A stretch of DNA of 64,000 nt from an uncultured Draconibacterium sp. Its GTDB lineage: Bacteria > Bacteroidota > Bacteroidia > Bacteroidales > Prolixibacteraceae. The stretch lies in assembly GCA_947492175.1 (NCBI GenBank), contig CANLMQ010000023.1, forward strand, positions 1-64,000. The letters are read 5' to 3'. A program made the position numbers and the translations under genes. The notes below the pieces were generated by a model. The model saw nothing but the letters and a program-made list of their open reading frames with translations. It did no database searches and was not told where the DNA came from. Within the stretch, counting starts at the first letter, position 1. The number at the start of each line of letters is the position of its first letter. Below are positions 17,923 to 26,744 of the stretch, piece after piece.

Positions 17923-18471
17923 ATGAAGAGGAGTTTTTTACTTGCTTTTTTACTGTTCAGCTCACAAATGTTATTTGCTCAAAATGAGATTGGGCCTGAA
18001 GGGCACAAGCTTATCTGGGTAGTGTTGATTGTGTTGGCAATTGTTCTTGCTTTTATATTTACGGCCAAAGGCTCGGGCAAAAAGCAGAAAAAAGAAAAAA
18101 AATCCTTGTTCAGAAACCCAAAGGTGCAGGTAAGCCTCGAAAAAGATGCACTGTATTATCCCGATAATTTAACTCTTAAAGTTGAGAATAAAGGGAATAC
18201 TGATATCGACTTAAATCAGCCATTGCTGGTTTTCGATAATTTCTGGTTGAAACGGAAATTCAAATTAAAGGGAATGGGAAATCATTCGTTTTACCCTTTG
18301 TACCTGGAAAAAGGAAAATCGCACATACTTACAATTGATTTAACGCGTTTTTACGGACACGATAAACATCTTAAAAGATTTCCAAAAGCTAAGGTATATC
18401 TGTTTGATGTTAAAGGGAAAAAATTGGGAAGCAAGTCTGTTTTTTTACGTAAAACTTTGTTTAAATTTTAA
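17923..18471 (+). CDS. Membrane-anchored protein of unknown function, coupled to pullulanase
   Basis: A 182-residue protein with a signal peptide (residues 1-19, FLLAFLLFSSQMLFAQ) and a transmembrane helix (LIWVVLIVLAIVLAFIFTA, about 31-49). A strongly basic linker (GSGKKQKKEKK) and a probable beta-sandwich domain follow. The family is not recognised. Its stop codon overlaps the ATG of the pullulanase gene by one base (TAATG), so the two are translationally coupled. The topology puts the soluble domain on the cytoplasmic side if the positive-inside rule holds. Confidence 0.75.
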   Translation: MKRSFLLAFLLFSSQMLFAQNEIGPEGHKLIWVVLIVLAIVLAFIFTAKGSGKKQKKEKKSLFRNPKVQVSLEKDALYYPDNLTLKVENKGNTDIDLNQPLLVFDNFWLKRKFKLKGMGNHSFYPLYLEKGKSHILTIDLTRFYGHDKHLKRFPKAKVYLFDVKGKKLGSKSVFLRKTLFKF

Positions 18472-20411
18472 TGAGAGACTGGAAATTTAATCATATTGAT
18501 TTTTCTACCTACCCCGATTATAAAGAGAATGATTTGGGAGTATTTTGGGCACCCGAAAAAACAACAATTAAAATTTGGGCACCCACTGCAAAAATCGTTG
18601 AGCTTCGTTTGTACAAAGATGGCGTAGGTGGCGAGGCTTATCATAAAACAAATCTGCAACGGTTTGAATCCGGAATATGGTCGACGGTTTTAACCGGAGA
18701 TTACGAAGGTAAATTTTATACATTTCGCGTAAACGATGGCGACTGGCTTGATGAAGTTCCGGGTATTTATTCGCGTTGTGTGGGAGTTAATGGTTTGAGG
18801 GGGATGATTTTTAATCCGAATAAAACAAATCCTGAGAACTGGACGAATGATTCTGGCCCGCGCTACAAAAGTTTTACCGAAACTGTTGTGTACGAAACCC
18901 ATGTGCGCGACTTTTCAATTGCAAAAAATTCGGGGATTGAAAACAAGGGAACGTTTCCGGGATTTACCGAAACCGGAACAAAAACCGCTGATGGTATAAA
19001 AACCGGCATCGATCATTTAAAAGAACTGGGCGTAACACACGTTCATTTGTTACCTGTTAACGATTTTGTTACGGTTGATGAGGAGAAACCTCTTGAGAAA
19101 TACAACTGGGGGTACGATCCGCAGCATTTTAATGCACTCGAAGGTTCGTATTCAACCAATCCGTACGATGGCCGTGTGCGGATTCTCGAATTTAAAAAGT
19201 TGGTAAAAACCCTGCACGAAAACGGCATTGGTGTAATTTTAGATGTGGTTTTTAATCATACTTATTACGCAAAAGAATCGGTTTTTAACCAAATTATTCC
19301 CGGCTATTTTTATCGCCAAAAACCCGATGGAACTTTTGCCAATGCTTCGGGTTGCGGAAATGAAATTGCTTCGGAGCGTTCAATGGTTCGGAGATACATT
19401 ATTAATACCCTGAAATATTGGGTGGAAGAATTTCATGTTGATGGTTTTCGGTTCGATTTGATGGGAATTCTGGATACGCAAACCATGCGTGAAATTCGTT
19501 CGGAACTGGATAAAATTGATCCGGGATTGTTTATGTATGGCGAAGGTTGGGCAGCCGATCAAAGTCCGATGTCGGAAGAACACCGGGCTGTAAAAGAAAA
19601 TACCTCGCAGTTAAGCAGGATAGCCAGTTTTAACGACGATTTTCGCGATGCTTTGAAGGGGAATCATAGTGATAAAAAATCTAAAGGTTTTGTAAGCGGT
19701 TTGGTTTTGCGCGAGGAAACCATAAAGTTTGGGATTACCGGCGCTGTTTTTCATCCGCAGGTAAATCCTGATTTTATCGAATCGGTTTCTTTTCACTGGG
19801 CCACCGAGCCCGATCAGTGTATTAACTATGTCTCTTGCCACGATAATTATACGCTTTGGGATAAACTGAAACAAAGTTTGCCAAAAGAATCAGATGAGAA
19901 TCTCAGAAGACGCGTAAAACTGGCTGCAGCATTGATTTTAACTTCGCAAGGCGTGCCGTTGTTGCATGCGGGTGTTGATTTTTGCCGCAGTAAAAACGGA
20001 AACGGGAATTCATATAAATCACCCGATTCTGTAAACCAAATTGACTGGGACAGGAAGAATACCTATTTCGATGTTTTTGAATACTTCCGAAAGCTGATAA
20101 AACTTCGTAAGAATCATCCGGCCTTTCGAATGGCAAAGGCCGAACAAATCCGAAGGGATCTTAACTTCTGTACAAACTACCAGATTGGGGTTGTATCGTA
20201 TTGTATTGATGGAAAATCGGCCGGCGATTCCTGGGCGCGCATTATTGTAATTTTTAACGGAAATGAAAATGAAGTTGAAATTACCCTGCCCGAAGGAAGT
20301 TACAATGTAATGGCTAACGCTAACGATATTAACGAGGCAGGTCTTGGCATTTCTGTAAAAGATGAGATAAAAGTAGAACCGCTATCAATGATGATTGTGG
20401 TTGGAGTGTAG
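18471..20411 (+). CDS. pulA: Type I pullulanase (alpha-1,6-glucan debranching enzyme)
   Basis: A 646-residue GH13 enzyme that hydrolyses alpha-1,6 branches in pullulan, glycogen or starch dextrins. An N-terminal CBM48-like domain (residues ~25-115) precedes the (beta/alpha)8 barrel. The type I signature YNWGYDP is at 211-217. The nucleophile is D329 in GFRFDLMG, the acid/base E358 in YGEGW and the transition-state Asp lies in SCHDNYTLWD. No signal peptide is present, so it probably works in the cytoplasm on imported dextrins or stored glycogen. It is coupled by a one-base overlap to the upstream membrane protein and ends at a clear terminator. Its last 56 bases have a near-identical relic at 26594-26649. 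Confidence 0.95.
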   Translation: MRDWKFNHIDFSTYPDYKENDLGVFWAPEKTTIKIWAPTAKIVELRLYKDGVGGEAYHKTNLQRFESGIWSTVLTGDYEGKFYTFRVNDGDWLDEVPGIYSRCVGVNGLRGMIFNPNKTNPENWTNDSGPRYKSFTETVVYETHVRDFSIAKNSGIENKGTFPGFTETGTKTADGIKTGIDHLKELGVTHVHLLPVNDFVTVDEEKPLEKYNWGYDPQHFNALEGSYSTNPYDGRVRILEFKKLVKTLHENGIGVILDVVFNHTYYAKESVFNQIIPGYFYRQKPDGTFANASGCGNEIASERSMVRRYIINTLKYWVEEFHVDGFRFDLMGILDTQTMREIRSELDKIDPGLFMYGEGWAADQSPMSEEHRAVKENTSQLSRIASFNDDFRDALKGNHSDKKSKGFVSGLVLREETIKFGITGAVFHPQVNPDFIESVSFHWATEPDQCINYVSCHDNYTLWDKLKQSLPKESDENLRRRVKLAAALILTSQGVPLLHAGVDFCRSKNGNGNSYKSPDSVNQIDWDRKNTYFDVFEYFRKLIKLRKNHPAFRMAKAEQIRRDLNFCTNYQIGVVSYCIDGKSAGDSWARIIVIFNGNENEVEITLPEGSYNVMANANDINEAGLGISVKDEIKVEPLSMMIVVGV

Positions 20412-20476
20412 CTGCAGCAGTAAAGTAATAACTGGAGACTACGTATAATTATTTTTTGAATGAAATGGGAGATTCT

Positions 20477-20505
20477 CCCATCTGTAAAACAGATGGGATC
20501 TTTTA
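20477..20505 (+). terminator. Terminator after pulA
   Basis: A perfect 8-bp stem CCCATCTG / CAGATGGG has loop TAAAA and is followed by ATCTTTT. It lies 66 bases downstream of the pulA stop. Confidence 0.8.
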
Positions 20506-20535
20506 TCAGATGTGTTGATTTAACACGTTTTGATG

Positions 20536-20580
20536 AAAAAAAAGTGAGCCATAAACAGCTAAACTGTTTTTGGCCCTCTT
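20536..20580 (-). terminator. Terminator of the GDPD gene
   Basis: On the minus strand, GAGGGCCAAAAACAG pairs with CTGTTTATGGCTC (wobbles and one bulge) and is followed by a run of eight T. It lies 33 bases after the GDPD stop. Confidence 0.8.
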
Positions 20581-20612
20581 TTCATCTGTTCGATAGCAAC
20601 TATTCTGTAATT

Positions 20613-21380
20613 TTATTTTAACTGTTCGCGCAGCCACCCCGGACGGTTGGTTGTAATTGCGCTTACTCCAAGGTCGGAAACGCGTTTCCCTTCTTCTGGG
20701 CTGTCTACTGTCCAGCACCAAACATCCAATCCGAGTTTTTTTGCCTTGGTCATGTTTTCTGCAGTAACCAGTTTCGATTGTACGTCAACACCTTCGAGGC
20801 CTTTTGCTACACATTCTTTCATTTTATTGTCTAAAGCTATAGCCGATGAGGTGAGCCAGTAACAGTCGTTTTCAGGGAACAGTTTTTTGGCTGTGAGAAT
20901 CGTTTCCCAGTTAAAGGCGATAAATTTTACTTGTTTTACCTTGCCCGATTTTTTGATCGCTTTTTGCAAAGCCGTAAAGATTTCAGGACCGGTTTTGATT
21001 TCGATGACTAAGTATCTGTCTTCAGGGATAATCTTCAGGACTTCTTCCACGAAAGGGACCTTTTCTTCGGCAAATTTTTCATCTTTCCAGGTACCGGCAT
21101 CCAGCTTTCTAAGCTTTTTTGATCTTGTTTCCGAAACTACCAGGTCTACTCCGGTTGTTCTTTTCGTAGTTTTGTCGTGGATGGCTACCACCCGTTGATC
21201 GGGAGTCAGGTATACGTCAATTTCAACTCCATCAGCACCCAGTTCCCATCCTAGTTTCGCTGATGCAACTGTATTTTCGGGAGCCAGGTAAGAGGCTCCA
21301 CGGTGACCAACAAATTCAACCTGAGCCAGCAAGTGTAAGCTTGCTGTAATGAAAAAAAGTAATAGAAATGTTGTTTTCAT
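20613..21380 (-). CDS. Secreted glycerophosphodiester phosphodiesterase
   Basis: A 255-residue GDPD that splits glycerophosphodiesters (deacylated phospholipid head groups) into sn-glycerol-3-phosphate and an alcohol. It has a signal peptide (residues 1-20). The catalytic motif is GHRGASYLAPENT (H26, R27, E36), with metal ligands in DGVEIDVYLT and the second catalytic His in VAIHDKTTKRT. It is the last member of the glp cluster and lies 77 bases after the HAD phosphatase. A periplasmic GDPD next to GlpT mirrors the enterobacterial glpTQ pair, so its product is probably imported by the adjacent GlpT. Confidence 0.92.
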   Translation of the reverse strand: MKTTFLLLFFITASLHLLAQVEFVGHRGASYLAPENTVASAKLGWELGADGVEIDVYLTPDQRVVAIHDKTTKRTTGVDLVVSETRSKKLRKLDAGTWKDEKFAEEKVPFVEEVLKIIPEDRYLVIEIKTGPEIFTALQKAIKKSGKVKQVKFIAFNWETILTAKKLFPENDCYWLTSSAIALDNKMKECVAKGLEGVDVQSKLVTAENMTKAKKLGLDVWCWTVDSPEEGKRVSDLGVSAITTNRPGWLREQLK

Positions 21381-21457
21381 TCGTATGTATTTTTGATTTT
21401 TAATACCTTAATTTTATGCGGTAGTTCATTTATGCTTATTAGCTTATTAATAGCTCA

Positions 21458-22399
21458 TTATTTAGGATTTGGCCGGTTTTGTCTGATTTCCCATTTTGTA
21501 GTTGAAAAATCAATTTTGGAATCAGCAATGTCTTCGCATTTTACGATTATTGCCCCTTCTTTTTCCCAATACGATTTAACCGTATGGCCATTCATAGGAC
21601 CATCTTCCGGACCACGTACGGTTTTATCGTCTGGATTTACAATTATTTTTAGTCCGACCGATTCGTTGAGCATGTCCATATCGCCACGGCTGTTTCCGCC
21701 AACAATAAGTGGCCGGGTTTTTATGTACGTTTCAATGGTATGTGCTTTCCCGTCATCCTGCGGAATAGGAAGGATAATTTCGTTGGTGGTTTTTCCTTCT
21801 TTTATTACGCATTTGGCTCCCAGTATATTTACTTCAGGAATTCCGAGTTGTTCCGAAACAAATTTCTGGTAAAGAATTTCTGGAGATGCAGTAAGGACCC
21901 ATATTTCGAAATCATATTCTTTTAAATTGGCAATAAGCTGTTTCATTTCAGGAAAAAATTTGCCTTTATAAGCCTCTCGAAAACAGTTGTAGCCAATCAT
22001 CTCAATCTCGTCTGGAGAAAGGTCGGCTAGAAAATGAATACGGTCTTCGACATAAATTTTGCCAACATTGTTGCCGTTTTCTACCATGCGATTGATTATC
22101 TGAAGCTTTTCTTTGGCTTCTTTATCATTTTGTTTTTTCAATACCTGATCGGCATAGCGGTAAAGCGCTTCATCTGCCAGGTAGTGGGGAACCTGCCCGA
22201 AGGTTGTTCCGTCGCAGTCGAAAACAGCCACTTTACGCTCGTTCATGGTAAGTGTCGAATTCAAAAAACTTTCAATTTTGGCATTCACTTCTTCGTTCCA
22301 GCCGCCGACTGAGCGGTAGGTTTGTGCCTGTACCTGTACTCCTTGCAGAATACATAGGAATGCTATTGTAAGGAATCTTTTTATTATAGAATTATGCAT
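21458..22399 (-). CDS. Secreted HAD-superfamily phosphatase
   Basis: A 313-residue HAD phosphatase of the phosphoserine-phosphatase-like group. The start at 22399 gives a clean signal peptide (HNSIIKRFLTIAFLCILQG) and lies 7 bases after the glpT stop; an earlier in-frame ATG would overlap glpT. Motif I is VFDCDGTTF (D61, D63), motif II LTASPE, motif III Lys in DDGKAHT and motif IV GGNSRGDMDML, so all catalytic elements are present. Exported HADs of this type include phosphocholine and phosphoethanolamine phosphatases. In this glp context it may dephosphorylate the products of lipid head-group breakdown (inference). Confidence 0.85.
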   Translation of the reverse strand: MHNSIIKRFLTIAFLCILQGVQVQAQTYRSVGGWNEEVNAKIESFLNSTLTMNERKVAVFDCDGTTFGQVPHYLADEALYRYADQVLKKQNDKEAKEKLQIINRMVENGNNVGKIYVEDRIHFLADLSPDEIEMIGYNCFREAYKGKFFPEMKQLIANLKEYDFEIWVLTASPEILYQKFVSEQLGIPEVNILGAKCVIKEGKTTNEIILPIPQDDGKAHTIETYIKTRPLIVGGNSRGDMDMLNESVGLKIIVNPDDKTVRGPEDGPMNGHTVKSYWEKEGAIIVKCEDIADSKIDFSTTKWEIRQNRPNPK

Positions 22400-22406
22400 A
22401 TTTATT

Positions 22407-23789
22407 TTAGTTGTTGTTATTTCTAGGCAGAGATCCATTTTCTTTAAATTCTCTGTGTTCGCTAACGTGTTGTTTTTCTCTGTTCCAGGTAAAAGAGGTA
22501 AACAGGATTGAAATTACACAGGCTGAAAGCATTAATATGAAGGCAGCATCCCATCCTTGGTAGTCTACTAAAAATCCAATGGCAACGTTAGCAAACAGTG
22601 CTCCGCCGAGGTAGCCAAATAATCCGGTTAATCCGGCAGCAGTTCCTGCTGCTTTTTTGGGCACGAGGTCGAGTGCCTGTACTCCAATCAGCATCACCGG
22701 GCCATAAATGAGAAAACCAATAGCTATCAGTGCGATGTTGTCGATTACAATATGTCCGGCTGGATTTTTCCAGTAAATGTAGATGGCAACCATAACCAGT
22801 AGCATGTAAATTACAATGGCAGGTGCCCGGCGTCCTTTAAATACTTTATCCGATATCCACCCGCATAGTAAGGTTCCGGGAATGCCGGCATATTCGTATG
22901 CGAAATAGGCCCATCCCGATTCGGAGATGGAAAAGCCTTTGGCCTCGTCAAGATAGGTGGGTGCCCAGTCCAATACGCCGTAGCGTACCAGGTAAATCAT
23001 TGAATTGGCGATGGCTATCAACCACAGAAATTTATTTTTAAGTACATAAGTGAAGAATATTTCTTTGGCTGAGAATTCTTTTTCAAAGCTCTTATTGTAA
23101 TCTTTAGGATAATCATCGCGAAAGGCCTCGATGTTTGGCAGTCCGCAAGATTGTGGCGTATCTCTAATAAGTAGGTAGCTTAAAAAGGCAATGCCAATTG
23201 CAATCATGGCTGGGAAGTAGAGCTTGCTGTTCCAGTCACCAAAGATGGCGACACCCAAAACAGCAAGAGGCCCAATAAGGCCACCGCCTACGTTATGTGC
23301 AACGTTCCAGATAGACATTTTTGTACCACGTTCGTTGGTTGAAAACCAGTGTACCATCGTTCGCCCACAGGCCGGCCAGCCCATTCCTTGAAACCATCCG
23401 TTAATAAAAATGATAATAAACATAACGGTTACCGAAGAGGTTAACACAGGAATTGTGCCCATTCCAAGAATAGTTAGCGCCGATAATAGCAGTCCTAAAC
23501 TTAGAAATATGCGGGCATTGCTTCTATCCGAAACGCCTCCCATCAGAAATTTACTTAATCCATAGGCAATGGAAACTGCTGATGCAACAATTCCTAATTG
23601 CCCTTTGGTGTATCCCATGTCAATGAGGTCGGGCATTACCAGCGAAAAATTTTTTCGAACCAAATAGTAGCCGGCGTAACCAATAAAAATCCCCAGAAAA
23701 ACCTGTAGCCGTAGTTTTTTATAGGTTGGGTCTATTTTTTCTTTTGATAGCAGTTTTTTATGTGGAGGGGGAGCTAAAATATTCTTCAT
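22407..23789 (-). CDS. glpT: MFS organophosphate:phosphate antiporter, glycerol-3-phosphate transporter
   Basis: A 460-residue twelve-helix transporter of the organophosphate:Pi antiporter family, which exchanges glycerol-3-phosphate for phosphate across the inner membrane. The family-typical N-terminal YYLVRKNFSLVMPDLI (an Arg that contacts phosphate) and NGWFQGMGWPACGRTMVHWF segments are present, as is the second conserved Arg (YLVRYGVLDWAP). It starts 19 bases after glpD, and the operon continues into the HAD phosphatase. The substrate assignment rests on the family and on glpD next door. A hexose-phosphate or phosphoglycerate specificity is less likely. Confidence 0.9.
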   Translation of the reverse strand: MKNILAPPPHKKLLSKEKIDPTYKKLRLQVFLGIFIGYAGYYLVRKNFSLVMPDLIDMGYTKGQLGIVASAVSIAYGLSKFLMGGVSDRSNARIFLSLGLLLSALTILGMGTIPVLTSSVTVMFIIIFINGWFQGMGWPACGRTMVHWFSTNERGTKMSIWNVAHNVGGGLIGPLAVLGVAIFGDWNSKLYFPAMIAIGIAFLSYLLIRDTPQSCGLPNIEAFRDDYPKDYNKSFEKEFSAKEIFFTYVLKNKFLWLIAIANSMIYLVRYGVLDWAPTYLDEAKGFSISESGWAYFAYEYAGIPGTLLCGWISDKVFKGRRAPAIVIYMLLVMVAIYIYWKNPAGHIVIDNIALIAIGFLIYGPVMLIGVQALDLVPKKAAGTAAGLTGLFGYLGGALFANVAIGFLVDYQGWDAAFILMLSACVISILFTSFTWNREKQHVSEHREFKENGSLPRNNNN

Positions 23790-23808
23790 CGTATAATAGT
23801 TTATTCTT

Positions 23809-25380
23809 TTACTTGATTATGTAACCATTGGCTAGTTCCGTGTATTCTTTAACTTGTTCTTCTTCCCATTTTTCATCTTTCTGAAGTTCTTTTGCTAAAA
23901 TGGTTGCAACTGTAGGAGCCATTTCAATTGAAGCGCGGGCATCCAGATACAAAGCTCTTACTCTGCGGGCCAATACGTCGTCAATTGTTTGTGCCATTTC
24001 TTTTCTTGCAGCCCATACAATTTCAGCAACGGTGAAGTCGAAGTTTTTGTGCAGTTTTTTTGCATAATCTGGATTTTCGTTTTGTAACTGAAGAATTTCA
24101 TCTTGATCGCTGCCATAGACATACAACCAGTTGCTGCGATCTGGATTTTCGCGATAACCATGTATTTTCAATTGTTTTGTTTTGCAGGGTTTAAAATCCA
24201 GTTTTTTTGTTTTTATGCCCAGGTTTATTGTTTCCTCTGCCATAATGCGGTATGTAGTCCATTTCCCGCCGGTAATAGTTACCAATCCTGAATCTGAAGT
24301 AATTAATTTATGACTTCTTGAAATTTCTTTGGTTTTAGTTCCATCAACTTGTTTTTTGGGAGCAGCGAGGGGTCGCAATCCGGCAAATATACATAGCACA
24401 TCTTTACGTTGCGGTTTTTTTGTCAGATATCTCCCGGCTGTTTCTAAAATAAAGTCCACTTCTTCAGCCAGCGCTTTGGGTTCCAAAACAAAATCTTTTA
24501 CAGGAGTATCGGTTGTGCCCAAGATTACCCGGTTGTGCCACGGGACACCAAACATTACTCTGCCATCGCTGGTTTTAGGAACCATAATGGCATCATCTCC
24601 TCCCAAAAATGATCTGTCGACAACCAGGTGCACACCTTGGCTGGGGCGAACCATTGGAGGCTTGTTGGGATCGTCCATTTTTATCACTTCGTCGACAAAA
24701 ATACCAGTGGCATTGATAATGCATTTGCCTTTTAGTTCAAAGGTTTCTTTATTCATCTCTTCAAGGACGCTAACTCCCGAAATCATTCCGTCCTTGTTTT
24801 TGATCAGTTTGGTGACCTTTGCATAGTTAACCACAAAGGCGCCGTTTTCAGCTGCTGTTTGTGCGAGGTTTACAGCAAGGCGCGAATCATCAAATTGCCC
24901 GTCCTGGTACGCTACACCTCCTTTTAAGCTGTTTTGTTCGATTTTTGGTACACGTTTGATCACCTCTTTTTTACTCATGGGAATGGAGTGTCCAAGACCC
25001 ATTTTCCCTGCCAATAAATCATAAGCCGTTAAGCCGATCGTATAAAATGGGCGTTCCCACCACAAATAGTTCCCAATAATAAAACGCTGGTTTTTTACCA
25101 GATGAGGGGCATTTTTTCTTAAATAACCTCTTTCGCGCAGGGCTTCCCTAACCAGGGCTACATCTCCTTTTTGTAAGTAGCGAACTCCTCCGTGTACCAG
25201 TTTTGTGCTTCGGCTCGATGTTGCTTTTGCAAAATCAGATTGTTCAAGTAAAACAGTGGAATATCCACGTGTGGCTGCATCAACAGCAATGCCCAGGCCA
25301 GTTGCTCCTCCGCCGATTATGATGAAATCCCATTCTTCTTCGGATGATTTTAATGTTTTGATAAATTTTTTTCGATCCAT
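23809..25380 (-). CDS. glpD: FAD-dependent glycerol-3-phosphate dehydrogenase
   Basis: A 523-residue flavoprotein that oxidises sn-glycerol-3-phosphate to dihydroxyacetone phosphate and passes electrons to quinone. The FAD dinucleotide-binding motif IIGGGATGLGIAVDAATRG is at about residues 20-38. The family sequence SRSTKLVHGGVRYL follows, and the GGKWTTYRIMAE motif lies in the cap region. It is the first gene of the glp operon, divergent from glpR. A TAnnTTTG -7 box sits 16-23 bases before the ATG. Confidence 0.96.
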   Translation of the reverse strand: MDRKKFIKTLKSSEEEWDFIIIGGGATGLGIAVDAATRGYSTVLLEQSDFAKATSSRSTKLVHGGVRYLQKGDVALVREALRERGYLRKNAPHLVKNQRFIIGNYLWWERPFYTIGLTAYDLLAGKMGLGHSIPMSKKEVIKRVPKIEQNSLKGGVAYQDGQFDDSRLAVNLAQTAAENGAFVVNYAKVTKLIKNKDGMISGVSVLEEMNKETFELKGKCIINATGIFVDEVIKMDDPNKPPMVRPSQGVHLVVDRSFLGGDDAIMVPKTSDGRVMFGVPWHNRVILGTTDTPVKDFVLEPKALAEEVDFILETAGRYLTKKPQRKDVLCIFAGLRPLAAPKKQVDGTKTKEISRSHKLITSDSGLVTITGGKWTTYRIMAEETINLGIKTKKLDFKPCKTKQLKIHGYRENPDRSNWLYVYGSDQDEILQLQNENPDYAKKLHKNFDFTVAEIVWAARKEMAQTIDDVLARRVRALYLDARASIEMAPTVATILAKELQKDEKWEEEQVKEYTELANGYIIK

Positions 25381-25395
25381 AATTCAGTTGGTTGA

Positions 25396-25403
25396 CAAAA
25401 TTA
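25396..25403 (-). promoter_or_regulatory. -7 element of the glpD operon
   Basis: On the minus strand TAATTTTG matches TAnnTTTG exactly. A TTTA resembling the -33 TTTG lies 18 bases upstream. The predicted leader is about 10 bases. Confidence 0.6.
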
Positions 25404-25646
25404 TTTGTGTTAAATGAGATGTAAATATATATTACAGAACTTGAAAAAACAAAAGAAAACGAAATTTAATCGAAATGTAACGTAACTTAAATGGTTTTGA
25501 AATCTTGTATTGTTGGTGTATTGGTTTTATATAATTTGCTCGTATTTTGCCGTTAGGTTTAAGGAGTAATAGTCTAATTGGGTTATTTTATTAGCAGATG
25601 CATATGTTTTGAAATGGGACGTTTCGTTAAAACTGAGACATTTTGT

Positions 25647-25654
25647 TATTTTTG
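25647..25654 (+). promoter_or_regulatory. -7 element of glpR, deciding its start codon
   Basis: TATTTTTG matches the TAnnTTTG consensus. TTTCG (25622-25626), about 20 bases upstream, is a weak -33 candidate. The transcript would begin near 25660, so the frame's upstream TTG at 25578 cannot be the start and the ATG at 25680 is chosen. Confidence 0.6.
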
Positions 25655-25679
25655 TTTTCACAATCAATCTGAATATGGT

Positions 25680-26444
25680 ATGAGAAATATTGCTCAACGG
25701 CATAGGGTTATTCTTAATGAGCTGAAAAAGAGAGGATATGTCAGGGTTCAGGATTTAAGCAAAAAGCTTAAGGTTTCAGAGGTAACAATTCGAAAGGATT
25801 TGAAAGTTCTTGAGGAAAGGAGGCTGTTGTTTCGAAACCATGGAAGTGCAAGTCAAATGAGTTCTTTGATTAGTGACCGGCACATTGACGAGAAAGAAAA
25901 GGTGCAGGTTCAGGAAAAATCAAGAATTGCTGATGCTGCGAATTTACTACTCGAAAAAAATGACCGGATAATTATTGCCTCGGGAACTACACTTTTATAT
26001 TTTGCACAGCAGTTGAGCTTTGCTGATCCGATTACTGTAATTACTTCGTCGCTAAAAGTTTCTTTAATGCTGAGCTATAAGCCAAATATTCAGATTATCC
26101 AGCTGGGCGGTGAAATACGAACGAGCTCGGGATCGGTTATTGGTATGCAGTCTGAGAGTTTTTTGAATGATTTAACGTGCAATAAACTGTTTGTCGGGGT
26201 TGATGGAATTGATATGGATTTTGGGCTAACAACCAGTAGTCTTGATGAGGCCCATTTAAATAAATGTATGATAAAATCTGCACAAGAAGTTATAGTATTG
26301 GCTGATTCTTCGAAATTTGGAAAACGTGGATTTGGAAAAATTTGTGATGTAAATGCAATTCAGCGGATTATTACCGATACAAATGCTCCCGCCAGTGCAG
26401 TGGCACAAATGAAACAAATGGGTATTTTGGTTGATTTGGTTTAA
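25680..26444 (+). CDS. glpR: DeoR-family transcriptional regulator, GlpR-like
   Basis: A 254-residue regulator. The N-terminal DeoR helix-turn-helix (residues ~5-55, RHRVILNELKKRGYVRVQDL...VSEVTIRKDLKVL) is followed by the DeoR C-terminal sensor domain (about 75-235). The latter carries the ribose-5-phosphate-isomerase-like motifs IIASGTTLLYFA, IQLGGEIRTSSGSVIG, FVGVDGID and VLADSSKFGKRGF. Members of this family respond to phosphorylated sugars. Divergence from glpD makes glycerol-3-phosphate the likely effector and the glp operon its target. The start follows from the promoter position. Confidence 0.88.
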   Translation: MRNIAQRHRVILNELKKRGYVRVQDLSKKLKVSEVTIRKDLKVLEERRLLFRNHGSASQMSSLISDRHIDEKEKVQVQEKSRIADAANLLLEKNDRIIIASGTTLLYFAQQLSFADPITVITSSLKVSLMLSYKPNIQIIQLGGEIRTSSGSVIGMQSESFLNDLTCNKLFVGVDGIDMDFGLTTSSLDEAHLNKCMIKSAQEVIVLADSSKFGKRGFGKICDVNAIQRIITDTNAPASAVAQMKQMGILVDLV

Positions 26445-26593
26445 AAGAATTGTGTTTACAACTCTGTAACCTTAATTGGTGATTATTAGGAGCTGGCTTT
26501 TAAAGCTTAATGTAAAATCGGACTGGAGTATTGGTTTGGGTCTATATTTTCCGTGGTAAAAAAGAGAAGTTGGTTACTTTTGTCAGAATAATT

Positions 26594-26660
26594 CATTTCT
26601 GTAAAAGATGAGATAAAAGTTGAACCACTATCAATGGTGATTGTGGTTGAAGATGAGTGA
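26594..26660 (+). pseudogene. Relic of a pullulanase gene 3' end
   Basis: Bases 26594-26649 match 20348-20403, the last coding bases of pulA, at 53 of 56 positions. They translate to SVKDEIKVEPLSMVIVVEDE before a stop, against SVKDEIKVEPLSMMIVVGV in the intact gene. Two of the three differences are silent third-position changes. The similarity begins and ends abruptly, and nothing upstream resembles the rest of pulA. Confidence 0.8.
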
Positions 26661-26673
26661 GGTACTTTTATTT

Positions 26674-26722
26674 ATGATTAAAATCCTGCAAGTTTAATGC
26701 AGCTTTTTTCGTTTCCATAAAT
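26674..26722 (+). repeat. Dispersed intergenic hairpin repeat, copy 1
   Basis: This 49-base element contains the inverted repeat CTGCA...TGCAG flanked by ATGRTTAAAA and TTTCYATAAAT. It is about 84% identical to 48352-48401, with one gap. It is not coding. Confidence 0.65.
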
Positions 26723-26744
26723 CTTTAATATCGAATAATAGATT

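Larger units (their letters stand above)
26445..26744. other. Intergenic region holding a gene relic and a dispersed repeat
   Basis: About 300 bases between glpR and the end of the radical SAM gene. They contain a 56-bp relic of a pullulanase 3' end and one copy of a hairpin-bearing intergenic repeat, both listed separately. I see no intact gene. Confidence 0.7.
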
